64,000 nt of DNA from Burkholderia cepacia (GTDB lineage: Bacteria > Pseudomonadota > Gammaproteobacteria > Burkholderiales > Burkholderiaceae), in contig NZ_CP073638.1 of assembly GCF_029962485.1 (NCBI RefSeq), positions 1,178,001-1,242,000 on the forward strand, written 5' to 3'. Positions within the stretch are counted from its first letter, which is position 1, and every line of letters starts with the position of its first letter. Made by a program: the position numbers and the translations under genes. Below the pieces are notes generated by a model. That model searched no databases and was not told the DNA's origin. It saw nothing but the letters and a program-made list of their open reading frames with translations. Positions 44,210 through 53,876 of the stretch are shown piece after piece.

Positions 44210-46057
44210 GTGAAAGACGATCAGGACACCCCCGCCGCCGCCGAACCCACCGCCCGGCGCCAGTTCCTCAAGCTGGCCGGCGCGGCGGTCGCGTCGGCCG
44301 GCTTCGGCGCCGATGCGCTGGCCGCGAACCCGCCGCCGGCCCCGGCCGCCGTGGCAACCGTCGATCCCGCCCCCGCGTTCCACGGCGCCGCAACCGCGCC
44401 TGCCACGCTGCCCGCCGGCTACAACATCCTGTTCATCCTGACCGACCAGGAACGCCACTTCGACCGCTGGCCGTTTCCGGTGCCGGGACGCGAAGCGCTG
44501 CGTCGCGACGGCATCACGTTCATGCATCACCAGATCGCCGCGTGCGTGTGCTCGCCGTCGCGCTCGACGGTCTATACCGGCCAGCACATCCAGCACACCG
44601 GCGTGCTCGACAACGCGGGCGTGCCCTGGCAGAAGGACATGTCGCCGGACGTGCGCACCGTCGGCCACATGCTGCGCGACGCCGGCTACTACGCCGCCTA
44701 CCTCGGCAAGTGGCACCTGAGCGCGTCGATGCACGAAACCACGAGCCCGTACACCGCGCCCGTGGCCGACTACAACCGCACGATCCGCGCGTACGGCTTC
44801 GACGACTATTTCGGCGTGGGCGACCTGATCGGGATGGTGCGCGGCGGCTACCAGTACGACGGGATCACGTCCGAGGCCGCGGTGAGCTGGATGCGCAACC
44901 ATGCGCCGCGCCTCGCGAAGGAAGGCAAGCCGTGGTTCCTCGCGGTGAATCTCGTGAACCCGCACGACGCGATGTTCGTGAACACCGACACGAACGGCTC
45001 GACGGTGCAGGACGCGAACCACCCGATGCTCGGCAACGCGCCGCCGCCAAACGACGCGCTGTACCGCACGTCATGGCGCGACGTGCCGCTCGCCGCGTCG
45101 CGGCGGCAGCCGTACGACGAACCGGGGCGGCCACCCGCGCACGGGATGTTCAACGCCGCGCATGCGAACCTCGTCGGGCGCTACCCGTTCACCGACGAAC
45201 GCTTGCGCATCTATCAGGACAACTATTTCAACTGCGTCCGCGATTGCGATACGCACGTCGTGCGCCTGCTTCAGTCGCTGCAGTCGCTCGGGCTCGACGA
45301 GCGCACGATCGTCGTGATGACGGCCGATCACGGCGATCACATCGGCGCGCACCAGCTCGTCGGCAAGGGCGCGGCCGCGTACCAGCCGCAGAACCACGTG
45401 CCGCTCGTGATCCGCCATCCCGCGTATCCGGGCGGCATGCAGTGCGATGCGCTGACGTCGCACATCGACATCGCGCCGACGCTGCTCGGGCTCACCGGCC
45501 TCGACGACGCGCGCCTCGCGACGATCCGCGGCAGCGCGCTGAAGGGGCACGACCTCACGCGCTGGCTCGCGCAGCCCGCCGACGCGAAACGGCATGCGGC
45601 GCGCGACGCCACGCTGTTCAACTACGCGATGCTGCTGTACTACGACAGCGAATGGATGCTGAAGGAACTGGGCACGATGCGGCAGAAAGGCGTACCCGAG
45701 GACGAGCTGCTGCGCCGTGCGCTCGCGCAGCAGCCGGATTTCCGGCTGCGCGGCACGATCCGCAGCGTGTTCGACGGCCGCTACCGGTTCACGCGCTATT
45801 TCTCGCCGCTCGAATTCAACCGGCCGACGACGCTCGAGAACCTGTTCGCGCGCAACGACGTCGAGTTGTTCGACCTCGCGAGCGACCCGGGCGAGATGCG
45901 CAATCTCGCGACCGACCGCAAGCGCAACGGCGAACTGCTGCTCGCGATGAACGGCCGCCTGAACGACCTGATCGCCAGCGAAGTCGGCGACGACAGCCCC
46001 GACGTCATGCCGATTCGCGACGGCAAGGTGCAGGTGCAGATCCGCAAGTGGCACTGA
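44210..46057 (+). CDS. Exported arylsulfatase (Tat substrate)
   Basis: 615 residues from GTG 44210, which has AGGAG nine bases upstream; ATG 44165 is an alternative adding 15 residues. A twin-arginine signal TARRQFLKLAGAAVASAGFG directs folded export to the periplasm. The type I sulfatase site is Cys114-Ser-Pro-Ser-Arg118, where the cysteine becomes formylglycine; calcium ligands are in LFILTDQERH, and VVMTADHGDHIGAH follows. It releases sulfate from an unknown sulfate ester, giving the cell another sulfur source besides sulfonates. A formylglycine-generating enzyme is not encoded here. Confidence 0.87.
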   Translation: MKDDQDTPAAAEPTARRQFLKLAGAAVASAGFGADALAANPPPAPAAVATVDPAPAFHGAATAPATLPAGYNILFILTDQERHFDRWPFPVPGREALRRDGITFMHHQIAACVCSPSRSTVYTGQHIQHTGVLDNAGVPWQKDMSPDVRTVGHMLRDAGYYAAYLGKWHLSASMHETTSPYTAPVADYNRTIRAYGFDDYFGVGDLIGMVRGGYQYDGITSEAAVSWMRNHAPRLAKEGKPWFLAVNLVNPHDAMFVNTDTNGSTVQDANHPMLGNAPPPNDALYRTSWRDVPLAASRRQPYDEPGRPPAHGMFNAAHANLVGRYPFTDERLRIYQDNYFNCVRDCDTHVVRLLQSLQSLGLDERTIVVMTADHGDHIGAHQLVGKGAAAYQPQNHVPLVIRHPAYPGGMQCDALTSHIDIAPTLLGLTGLDDARLATIRGSALKGHDLTRWLAQPADAKRHAARDATLFNYAMLLYYDSEWMLKELGTMRQKGVPEDELLRRALAQQPDFRLRGTIRSVFDGRYRFTRYFSPLEFNRPTTLENLFARNDVELFDLASDPGEMRNLATDRKRNGELLLAMNGRLNDLIASEVGDDSPDVMPIRDGKVQVQIRKWH

Positions 46058-46111
46058 CGGCCTGAACGCATCCCGGCGCGGCGTGCGGCGCGGATCGCGG
46101 CGCGCCGCCCG

Positions 46112-47005
46112 TCAATCCTTCCGGATGTGTTCGGCCAGGAAGTCGATCAGCAGCCGCACGCGCGGCAGCAGCCCGCGCCGCGACGGGAACACTGCGTGCA
46201 CCACGCCGCCCTTCGGCGCCCAGCCCGGCAGCACGTCGACCAGCGTGCCGTCGCGCAGGTCGTCCTCGACGACCATGCACGGCAGCTGCACGATGCCGAC
46301 GCCGTGAATCGCCGCGTCGCGCAGCGCGTGCATGTCGTCGGTCACGAAGCGCGGATGATGGCGCAACTGCGCGTGCTCGCCGTTCGGCCCCACCAGTTGC
46401 CAGACATGATGCCGCGCCGGCCCCCAGTCGAGACTCGGCGCACCGGTCAGCTCGGCCGGGTCGGACAGCGCACCCCGCCCGTCCAGCCATTGCGGCGCCG
46501 CGACCAGCCGCTGCGGGCTGTCGGCAAGCACGCGCATCACGAGATCGCTGTCCTCCAGCGGCGGGAAGCGCACGCGCAGCGCGAGGTCGAATCCTTCGCT
46601 CAGCAGGTCGACGCGGCGGTTCGTCGCCTCGAGATGCACCTGCACCTGAGGATGAATCGCCATGAAGCGCGCGACCAGTTCGCTCACGCGGTATTCGAGC
46701 AGCGCGGTCGGGCAACTCACGCGTACGACGCCGCGCGGTTCCGCGTGGCGCCGCTCGATCACCTCGCGTGCGGCGTCGGCCTCGACCAGCACGGCGAGGC
46801 AGCGCTCGTAGAATTCGCGCCCGGTTTCCGTGACCGTGAAATGACGCGTCGTGCGCTGCAGCAGCCGCACGTCGTACTGCGCTTCCAGCGCCGCGATGCG
46901 CCGGCTCAGCGTCGATTTCGGCACATCCAGCGCGCGCCCCGCCTGCGTGAACCCGCCGTGCTCGACCACCTTCACGAAATAGTAGAGGTCGTTCAGATCA
47001 TCCAT
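46112..47005 (-). CDS. LysR-family transcriptional regulator
   Basis: 297 residues from ATG 47005. N-terminus MDDLNDLYYFVKVVEHGGFT and VPKSTLSRRIAALEAQYDVR is the DNA-binding part of the LTTR subgroup that includes activators of aromatic and electrophile-response genes; the effector domain covers residues 90-290. Divergent from the isochorismatase-like gene with 198 bases between, a usual arrangement for direct control. The inducer is unknown. Confidence 0.88.
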   Translation of the reverse strand: MDDLNDLYYFVKVVEHGGFTQAGRALDVPKSTLSRRIAALEAQYDVRLLQRTTRHFTVTETGREFYERCLAVLVEADAAREVIERRHAEPRGVVRVSCPTALLEYRVSELVARFMAIHPQVQVHLEATNRRVDLLSEGFDLALRVRFPPLEDSDLVMRVLADSPQRLVAAPQWLDGRGALSDPAELTGAPSLDWGPARHHVWQLVGPNGEHAQLRHHPRFVTDDMHALRDAAIHGVGIVQLPCMVVEDDLRDGTLVDVLPGWAPKGGVVHAVFPSRRGLLPRVRLLIDFLAEHIRKD

Positions 47006-47203
47006 GATCGTTCCACCCATAGAACACTGACGGCATTTTAAGGGACTGGAACGCCGGTTGTTGCACGAATAGCATCCTGATTCAACGTGGATCGAGCGTG
47101 TCACGGCGACCGGAAATTTTCTTGGCCGGATCCGTCGGCCGACCCGGCGATTCACTAAGCTTGTATTTCCCCGTCACTTCCCGCACCGTCACTGGAGGCA
47201 ACC

Positions 47204-47842
47204 ATGGCAAGCGAACCGGTTCGCGACCCCGCGAACGACCACCTGCTCACCCCGCAGAACGCGGCGTTCATCGTCATCGATTACCAGCCGGTCCAGGTGA
47301 ACTCCATCGCGTCGATGGATCGCCAACTGCTGATCAACAACATCGTCGGCGCGTCGAAAGCCGCCGTCGCGTACGGCCTGCCGATCGTCCACTCGACCGT
47401 GAACGTGAAGACGGGCCTGAACAAGCCGCCGATCCCGCAACTGCGCAAGGCGCTCGAAGGCTTTCCGACTTACGACCGCACGAGCATCAACTCGTGGGAA
47501 GACGTCGAGTTCCGCAAGGCCGTCGAGGCGACCGGCCGCAAGAAACTGATCATGACCGCGCTGTGGACCGAAGCGTGCCTGACGTTCCCGGCGCTCGACG
47601 CGCTGAAGGCCGGTTACGAGGTGTACGTGGTCGTCGACGCGGTCGGCGGCACGTCGGTCGCCGCGCACGAAGCCGCGCTGCGCCGCATCGAGCAGGCCGG
47701 CGGCCAGATGATCAGCGTCGCGCAGCTGTTCTGCGAATTGCAGCGCGACTGGGCGCGCAGCGCCACCGTGCCGGCATTCATCGACCTGTTCATCGAAACC
47801 GGCGGCACGGCCGGCATCCAGTTCTCGTACGACAAGAGCTGA
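47204..47842 (+). CDS. Isochorismatase-family hydrolase (YcaC-like)
   Basis: 212 residues from ATG 47204 (CTGGAGGCAACC). Cysteine hydrolase of the isochorismatase superfamily: Asp26 in AAFIVIDYQPVQ, Lys in the middle of the chain, and catalytic Cys125 in LWTEACLTFPAL. The overall pattern and length match YcaC-type enzymes, whose natural substrate is uncertain. Single gene under a divergent LysR regulator. Followed by a strong hairpin. Confidence 0.87.
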   Translation: MASEPVRDPANDHLLTPQNAAFIVIDYQPVQVNSIASMDRQLLINNIVGASKAAVAYGLPIVHSTVNVKTGLNKPPIPQLRKALEGFPTYDRTSINSWEDVEFRKAVEATGRKKLIMTALWTEACLTFPALDALKAGYEVYVVVDAVGGTSVAAHEAALRRIEQAGGQMISVAQLFCELQRDWARSATVPAFIDLFIETGGTAGIQFSYDKS

Positions 47843-47860
47843 CCGGCGCGGCGCGCGCGG

Positions 47861-47880
47861 CGGCCGGTGTTTTCCGGCCG
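47861..47880 (+). terminator. Terminator hairpin after the isochorismatase-like gene
   Basis: CGGCCGG (47861-47867) and CCGGCCG (47874-47880) enclose the loop TGTTTT, with further GC-rich complementarity outside. Located 19 bases after the stop codon. Confidence 0.55.
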
Positions 47881-48059
47881 TCGGCGCGCGCCGTCGCGCT
47901 TTCTCCCTCCCTCTCCCTCGTTCCGGCATGACCGGGGCGACGTCGCGGCCGGCCAGGCCGCGTTTTCGTATCCGTGATTCAATGTCGATCGAACCGGCGT
48001 CGCGCAATCCGGCGGCACGGCGATGTGTGCCCTCATCGAACGACCTTCACTGGATCACC

Positions 48060-48782
48060 ATGACGAACCCTGCCGAAATCAAGGCGCTCGTTTTCGATGT
48101 CTTCGGAACGATCGTCGACTGGAGAAGCTGTGTCGCACGCGGCGCCGCCGCGTTCCTGGACCGCCACGCACCTGCGATCGACCCGTTCGAATTCGCCGAT
48201 GCGTGGCGCGCCGAATACACGCCGTCGATGGAAGAAATCCGCAGCGGACGCCGCCGCTACGTGCGGCTCGACGTGCTGCATCGCGAAAACCTCGTCCGCA
48301 CGCTCGACCGTTTCGGCATCGACGACGTGCCCGACGCGGACATCGACACGCTCAACCTCGCATGGCACAGCCTCGACCCGTGGCCCGACGCGGTCGCCGC
48401 GCTGCACCGGCTGAAGCGGCGCTTCATCATCGCGCCGCTGTCGAACGGCAACATCCGGCTGATGGTCGACGTCGCGAAACGCGCGGGGCTGCCGTGGGAC
48501 GCGATTCTCGGCGCGGAAGTCGTCCGCGCGTACAAGCCGTCCCCGCAGGTGTACAGCGATACCGTCGAGATTCTCGGCCTCGCGCCGGCCGAGCTGTGCC
48601 TGGTCGCGGCGCACAACGGCGATCTCGCGGCCGCGCGCCGGCAAGGGCTGTCGACCGCGTTCGTGCTGAGGCCGACCGAACACGGGCCCGGCCAGACGAC
48701 CGACCTGCAGGCCGACGATCAATGGGACTTCGATGTCAGGGACCTGAACGAACTCGCGGACCGGCTGGGCTGCCCGGGTTGA
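48060..48782 (+). CDS. Haloacid dehalogenase, type II
   Basis: 240 residues from ATG 48060. HAD-superfamily hydrolase with the nucleophile Asp13 in LVFDVFGTIVDW, motif II Ser in IAPLSNGNIRLM, motif III Lys in VVRAYKPSPQVY and the acid motif near LVAAHNGDLAAAR. The type II (S)-2-haloacid dehalogenase pattern is good, yet many relatives are phosphatases or dehalogenate fluoroacetate poorly. Ribosome binding site weak. No partner genes visible. Confidence 0.85.
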   Translation: MTNPAEIKALVFDVFGTIVDWRSCVARGAAAFLDRHAPAIDPFEFADAWRAEYTPSMEEIRSGRRRYVRLDVLHRENLVRTLDRFGIDDVPDADIDTLNLAWHSLDPWPDAVAALHRLKRRFIIAPLSNGNIRLMVDVAKRAGLPWDAILGAEVVRAYKPSPQVYSDTVEILGLAPAELCLVAAHNGDLAAARRQGLSTAFVLRPTEHGPGQTTDLQADDQWDFDVRDLNELADRLGCPG

Positions 48783-48920
48783 AGTCCGGGTTTCGGCGCG
48801 CGAGCGAGGCACTCCGGCCGCGATGAAGGGCCGGTGGAATCGCACGTCGAGCGCATCAAGCGCACCGACAGGCGACTGGTAGACTCCGCAAACCCTGTCC
48901 TGTTGCGGCCACCTACCCTC

Positions 48921-49844
48921 ATGTCGTCACCCCTGCGCCTGATAGAAGGCAAACTGACCGCGATGCGCTTTCTCGAGCGCCCCGACCAAGGCAGCGCCGG
49001 AAGCCGTCAGGTGCCGCCCGTCGACCCCGAGGCCCGCAAGAAATCGCTCGGCTACTGGTTCACGCACACCCTGGTGCCGATCCTCGCGGCACTCACCGGC
49101 AACGGGGCCGCAGCCAATGCCCTTGTGTTTCAGCAAGCGGACGAGGATCTCGTCCTGGCCGAGTTAAACGCCGCGGCCGACAAGGTCGAGCATCCGGCGA
49201 CGTGGTCGTACGCGAACCTGCGCGAAACCAGGACGTTCACGTCGGCAAACGCGTACGTGACCGTGGGGAAGAACGGCAAGATTCTGTTCGCGAAGTTACC
49301 GGTGGAAATCGAAATCGGCGGCGAGTCGTACCGCGGGTTCCTCGGCGGGCAGTGCTTCGATGTCGACGACGACGTGGTTGCCGCGGTCGATCGCCGAGGC
49401 CGCCTGTTCGCGCTGTCGTCGCCGGACCGGCGCCGCACGGTCATGGATCACACGTGTAGCGACACGGGGCTGGCCGGCCTGACGCACAACCTCTGGCTGG
49501 CGTGGAAATGGATGTTCATCGGCATGAACTGCTTTGTCATCCCGATCATGGTCCTGGTGCTCTGGACCGGCGACGACGGCTTTTCCGACCTGGATGTCGA
49601 CCTGGCCATGCTGCTGGGCGGGCCGGCCGCGATCGGCGTCATGCTCGCGCTGCTCGTCGGCGTGCGGTTGTCGTGGGCCGACTGGCTGCCGGCGTGGCGC
49701 ACGTCGAGCATCCTGAAGGCACTGGGCCGTCCGGATCTGTGCACAGTCGATTTCCTGGATACGCGCACCGAGGCCGAACGCAACGGCCAGGTGCGCGACA
49801 CGGATATCGGGCAAATCTATTACGCGCCCGCGCCCAAGGCCTAG
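48921..49844 (+). CDS. Hypothetical protein with two C-terminal membrane segments
   Basis: 307 residues from ATG 48921 (48834 also open). Residues 1-190 are soluble: a region around VEHPATWSYANLRETRTFTS and a beta-rich part IEIGGESYRGFLGGQCFDVD. Two membrane helices follow, about 195-217 (WMFIGMNCFVIPIMVLVLW) and 228-250 (LAMLLGGPAAIGVMLALLVG), and a cytosolic tail. No family recognised. It precedes two convergent genes of similarly uncertain role. Confidence 0.6.
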   Translation: MSSPLRLIEGKLTAMRFLERPDQGSAGSRQVPPVDPEARKKSLGYWFTHTLVPILAALTGNGAAANALVFQQADEDLVLAELNAAADKVEHPATWSYANLRETRTFTSANAYVTVGKNGKILFAKLPVEIEIGGESYRGFLGGQCFDVDDDVVAAVDRRGRLFALSSPDRRRTVMDHTCSDTGLAGLTHNLWLAWKWMFIGMNCFVIPIMVLVLWTGDDGFSDLDVDLAMLLGGPAAIGVMLALLVGVRLSWADWLPAWRTSSILKALGRPDLCTVDFLDTRTEAERNGQVRDTDIGQIYYAPAPKA

Positions 49845-49879
49845 GGGCTGTTCACGCTGACAACGGGCTTGCGCTGGCC

Positions 49880-50377
49880 CTAGCGCGCCGACGCCAACGC
49901 ACCCGCCTGCCCCTGCGCCGCCATCGCGAGGCGCCGCCAGTTACGCGCCGCGTACCGGTGCGCCTGCAGCAGCGCGATCCACAAGCCGATCTGCCGCACG
50001 GGCTTGAAGAAACCGCGCGCGCTGAACACGGTGCGCCGTTCGACGCGCGTCCTGCCGCCTTCGAGCGGCGTCAGCGTGAATTCGTCCTCCAGCTGGCCGA
50101 CCCAGTCGCGACACCACACCGTCGACGCCACCATCCGGTAACGCAGCCGGCGATTCTCGTCGAGCAAGAGAATCCGCTGGTCGATCGTGCCGCGATCGGT
50201 CGTGCACTGCCGCGTGTTGCCGACGGCCGGCACGCCTTCGAGCACGCGGCAACTGACCGGCTTCGGCACGCCGAGGCGGAACAGCAGCGGCCGCGTGTCG
50301 TCCATCCGGGCATGGAGGAAATGCGGCCAGACATGCTCGGGCCGGCAATCGAACGTCCACTGCGAATGAATTTCCAC
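49880..50377 (-). CDS. SRPBCC/START-like domain protein
   Basis: 165 residues from GTG 50377, chosen because AGGAGACGGTC precedes it; start codons further upstream lack this. VEIHSQWTFDCRPEHVWPHF, LDENRRLRYRMVASTVWCRD and EDEFTLTPLEGGRTRVERRT suggest the helix-grip fold of polyketide cyclase/SRPBCC proteins, which bind hydrophobic ligands. C-terminal helix with RQIGLWIALLQAHRYAARNW. Adjacent to a DUF3592-like membrane gene on the same strand, 59 bases upstream. Confidence 0.6.
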   Translation of the reverse strand: MEIHSQWTFDCRPEHVWPHFLHARMDDTRPLLFRLGVPKPVSCRVLEGVPAVGNTRQCTTDRGTIDQRILLLDENRRLRYRMVASTVWCRDWVGQLEDEFTLTPLEGGRTRVERRTVFSARGFFKPVRQIGLWIALLQAHRYAARNWRRLAMAAQGQAGALASAR

Positions 50378-50436
50378 GACCGTCTCCTGGCGGGTGCCGG
50401 TCCGCACATGATGGCACAACCACCGCACCGTCTCCG

Positions 50437-51228
50437 TTACTTCACCACCGCGCGCCATGCGGTCCGCGCATAGATCAGCAGCAACGGCAGCAGCGCCAGC
50501 GCGAACAGCAGGCAGAGCGCCAGCACCCACACCGGCCACTGTTCCGGATTCCCCCGCGCCCAGTAGCGGTAAGGCACGCTCAGGAACCCGATTTCCATCA
50601 GCAGCGCGCCGAGCGGCACGAGCCCGTTCATCGCCGCGGCCACGCCGAAGCGGGCCGCGCCGTCGATGTTCTTCCCCGCGCCGTACGCGGCGATCAGGTA
50701 GACGAAATACCCGATGATCGCGACCATCAGCGCGCCACCGGCCAGCAGGCCGACGCTGCGCACACTGCGTTCATGCAGCTGAGCGGCCCCGGCCGGCAAC
50801 ACGACATCGATCTTCTCGCCGATCTCCGGCACGCCGCCGGATCGAATGTTGCCCGGCAGCACGACTCGCTCGCCATCCGGCATCACGACTTCCAGGATCG
50901 ACGTGTACTTGATGCACTGGTAGCGCTCGGTGCGCCCGCTGCTGTCGCTCCGTTCGCAGGTGTCCCATTCGGACTGGTAGGACACGACGGTCGCCTCGTA
51001 TTTCGGCGACACCGCCAGCTCGTAGAATTCGTCGCCGATCCAGTACGCGAACGGGAAAAACAGCGATACGAGGCAAAAGCACACGAGCCACCAGAATGCG
51101 ACTGCACCGCCGGTGCGGCCCTTGCCGCCGGTCTGACGGCGCACCATGCGCGATGCGAGCCAGTACGCGGCCACGCCGAATACGGCCACACAGACCACGA
51201 AAACCTTGCCCGCATGCGTCAAAGCCAT
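50437..51228 (-). CDS. DUF3592-like membrane protein
   Basis: 263 residues from ATG 51228 (GGGGGAAACGCAG). N-terminal membrane helices (KVFVVCVAVFGVAAYWLASR and AFWWLVCFCLVSLFFPFAYW), a central beta domain (YEATVVSYQSEWDTCERSDS ... EVVMPDGERVVLPG) and three more helices. The exposed domain between paired helices is the DUF3592 layout. Function unknown. Possibly co-transcribed with the SRPBCC gene. Confidence 0.65.
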   Translation of the reverse strand: MALTHAGKVFVVCVAVFGVAAYWLASRMVRRQTGGKGRTGGAVAFWWLVCFCLVSLFFPFAYWIGDEFYELAVSPKYEATVVSYQSEWDTCERSDSSGRTERYQCIKYTSILEVVMPDGERVVLPGNIRSGGVPEIGEKIDVVLPAGAAQLHERSVRSVGLLAGGALMVAIIGYFVYLIAAYGAGKNIDGAARFGVAAAMNGLVPLGALLMEIGFLSVPYRYWARGNPEQWPVWVLALCLLFALALLPLLLIYARTAWRAVVK

Positions 51229-51324
51229 CTGCGTTTCCCCCGATAACCGGCCGGATCTTCGCTGGCCGTTGTTTCAAATTCAGATCGACGACATCGTCGC
51301 CACTTCGGCCGCCACGCTCGCCCG

Positions 51325-52284
51325 CTATTCCGGCTCGCCGACGAACCGCAGCGTCCCCGATTCGCCCGACAGCAGCGCGCGATTCGCATCCGCCGCCGCG
51401 CGCAGGTAATCCCACAGCGCGGTCACGCGCCGCAGCTTGCGCAGATCCTCACGGCACGTCAGCCAGAAACACCGCGTGACGACGACATCGTTCGGCAGCA
51501 CGGGCACCAGCGCCGGCTGCGTCGCCGCCATGAAGCACGGCAGGATCGCGAGCCCGCCGCCCTGCAGCGCCGCGAAATACTGCGCGATCACGCTCGTCGT
51601 GCGCAACCCGGCCGTCGCGCCCGGCACCGCCCGGTCCAGGTACAGCAGCTCGTTGCTGAACGCGAGATCGTCGACGTAGCTGATGAACGTGTGCTGCGCG
51701 AGATCGTCCGTGCATGTGATCGGCGCGTGGCGCGCGAGATAGTCGCGCGTCGCGTAGAGCCGCAACTGGTAATCGCACAGCTTCGTGACCACGTAAGGCC
51801 CGCGCTCGGGCCGCTCGAGCGTGATCGCGAGGTCGGCTTCGCGCTTCGGCAGGTTGACGAAATGCGGCACCGGCAGCAGGTCGACCGTCACGTGCGGGTG
51901 CTCGGCGCGAAACTGCGCGAGCTGCGGCGCGAGGAAAAAGCAGCCGAACCCTTCCGTCGACCCGATCCGCACATGGCCCGACAGCGCCGCGCCCGTGTTC
52001 GCGACCTGGTCGCATGCCGACTGCACGGTCGTCTCCATCGCGTCCGCATAGGCCACGAGCCGCTGCCCCTCGGCCGTCAGCGTGAAGCCGCCGGAGCGCG
52101 ACTTGTCGAACAGCAGCGTGCCCATCGCGGCCTCGAGCGCACGGATGCGCCGCGCGACGGTCGTGTAGTCGACGCCCAGCCGCTTCGCGGCGCCGCTCGC
52201 GCGCTGCGTGCGCGCGACTTCGAGGAAAAAGCGCAGGTCGTCCCAGTTCAGGTTGCCGGAAACCGGCTCGGTGGCGTATCGCAT
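51325..52284 (-). CDS. LysR-family transcriptional regulator
   Basis: 319 residues from ATG 52284; a longer start at 52344 is possible. Helix-turn-helix LNWDDLRFFLEVARTQRASG, then GVDYTTVARRIRALEAAMGT, with a substrate domain carrying TEGFGCFFLAPQLAQF. This DDLR-F-EV subgroup is common as divergent regulator of amino acid or branched-chain degradation genes. Divergent from the MHS transporter-mmsA-mmsB operon with about 160 bases between; likely its activator. Confidence 0.87.
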   Translation of the reverse strand: MRYATEPVSGNLNWDDLRFFLEVARTQRASGAAKRLGVDYTTVARRIRALEAAMGTLLFDKSRSGGFTLTAEGQRLVAYADAMETTVQSACDQVANTGAALSGHVRIGSTEGFGCFFLAPQLAQFRAEHPHVTVDLLPVPHFVNLPKREADLAITLERPERGPYVVTKLCDYQLRLYATRDYLARHAPITCTDDLAQHTFISYVDDLAFSNELLYLDRAVPGATAGLRTTSVIAQYFAALQGGGLAILPCFMAATQPALVPVLPNDVVVTRCFWLTCREDLRKLRRVTALWDYLRAAADANRALLSGESGTLRFVGEPE

Positions 52285-52441
52285 CGGCGAGGGAAATAGG
52301 GGCTGGGGTCTCCGGGCCGGCCGTCGATATGCATAAATGCACATCCAACCGGTTTCTTTATCGGTACATGATGAATCTGCGCATAACTATACTCGACCGT
52401 GACCTGCGGACCACGAGCCGCGGCACCACCACGGAGACACC

Positions 52442-53761
52442 ATGCAGACGCGATCCACCCTCGATGAGCATGCGACAGTCGCGGCGCCGGCGCCCGAGCG
52501 CACCGCGAAGCACCACCTGCTGGCCGGCTGGGCCAGCATGGCCGGCACCACGATCGAGTGGTACGACTTCTTCCTCTACGGCACGGCCGCCGCGCTCGTG
52601 TTCAACCGCATCTTCTTCCCGTCGCTGGACCCCGTCGTCGGCACGCTCGCCGCGTTCGGCACGTTCGCGGTCGGCTTCATCGGGCGGCCGATGGGCGGCA
52701 TCGTGTTCGGCCACTTCGGCGACCGGATCGGCCGCAAGTCGATGCTGATGATCACGCTGCTGCTGATGGGCGTGCCGAGCATGATCATCGGACTGATCCC
52801 GTCGTACGACAGCATCGGCTACTGGGCCGCCGCGCTGCTGATCGCGATGCGTTTCCTGCAGGGGATGGCCGTCGGCGGCGAATGGGGCGGCGCGGTGCTG
52901 ATGGCCGTCGAACACGCGCCGAAGGGCCGCAAGGGGCTGTTCGGCAGCCTGCCGCAGACGGGCGTCGGGCTCGGCCTGATCCTGTCGTCGGTCGCGATGG
53001 CCACGGTCGCCGCGCTGCCGGAAGCCGACATGCTGTCGTGGGGCTGGCGCGTGCCGTTCCTCGCGAGCATCGCACTCGTCGGCCTCGGCTGGTTCATCCG
53101 CGCGAAGGTGCCCGAATCGCCCGACTTCGAGAAGATGCAGCGCCAGGGCAAGGCCGAGAAATCGCCGGTGACGGCCGCGCTGCGCCGCCATCCGCGTGAA
53201 GTGCTGACGATCGTCGGCGCACGCGCCGCCGAGAACACGTGGTTCTACATGGTCGTCACGTTCGCGCTCGCCTATGCGACGCAGCAACTGCATCTGCCGA
53301 AAGCCGAGATGCTGCACGCGATCACGGCCGGCGCCGCGCTGTCGCTCGTCACGATGCCGCTGTGCGGCCACCTGAGCGACAAGATCGGCCAGCGCCGGAT
53401 GTTCGCGATCGGCCTCGTGCTGATGTGCGCGTTCGCCGCGCCGTTCTTCATGATGCTCGGCACACAGCAGACGTCGTACGCGTGGTGGGCGATCGTGCTC
53501 GGCCTCGGCGTCGTGTTCCCGATCCTCTATGCGCCGGAGTCGCTGCTGTTCGCGCAGCAGTTCCCGGCGGAAATCCGCTACAGCGGCATCTCGCTGTCGG
53601 TGCAACTCGCCGGCGTGATCGGCGGCGGCTTCGCGCCGATGATCGCGACGTCGCTGCTCAAGGCCGGCGGCGGCCAGCCGCACTACGTGATCGCGTACCT
53701 CGTCGGCTTCGGCATGTTCGCGCTCGTGTGTACCGCACTGATGCGGCCGGCGCGCGTGTGA
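52442..53761 (+). CDS. MFS transporter, MHS family
   Basis: 439 residues from ATG 52442 (CACGGAGACACC). Twelve-helix metabolite:H+ symporter with [40 protein letters not shown] and [20 protein letters not shown]. Closely similar in pattern to the transporter at 29839. Position ahead of mmsA and mmsB suggests it imports a substrate of that pathway such as 3-hydroxyisobutyrate or another short hydroxy acid (inference). Confidence 0.88.
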   Translation: MQTRSTLDEHATVAAPAPERTAKHHLLAGWASMAGTTIEWYDFFLYGTAAALVFNRIFFPSLDPVVGTLAAFGTFAVGFIGRPMGGIVFGHFGDRIGRKSMLMITLLLMGVPSMIIGLIPSYDSIGYWAAALLIAMRFLQGMAVGGEWGGAVLMAVEHAPKGRKGLFGSLPQTGVGLGLILSSVAMATVAALPEADMLSWGWRVPFLASIALVGLGWFIRAKVPESPDFEKMQRQGKAEKSPVTAALRRHPREVLTIVGARAAENTWFYMVVTFALAYATQQLHLPKAEMLHAITAGAALSLVTMPLCGHLSDKIGQRRMFAIGLVLMCAFAAPFFMMLGTQQTSYAWWAIVLGLGVVFPILYAPESLLFAQQFPAEIRYSGISLSVQLAGVIGGGFAPMIATSLLKAGGGQPHYVIAYLVGFGMFALVCTALMRPARV

Positions 53762-53876
53762 GCACGCCGCCGGCATCCGATCGATTTCAGTTCGTCCTGC
53801 TGCTCGCCGTGCACGCATGCGCGGCGGCGGATACGGGGCCCCTTTTTTGTCGTCACATCGTTTTCCGGAGAGTTCC

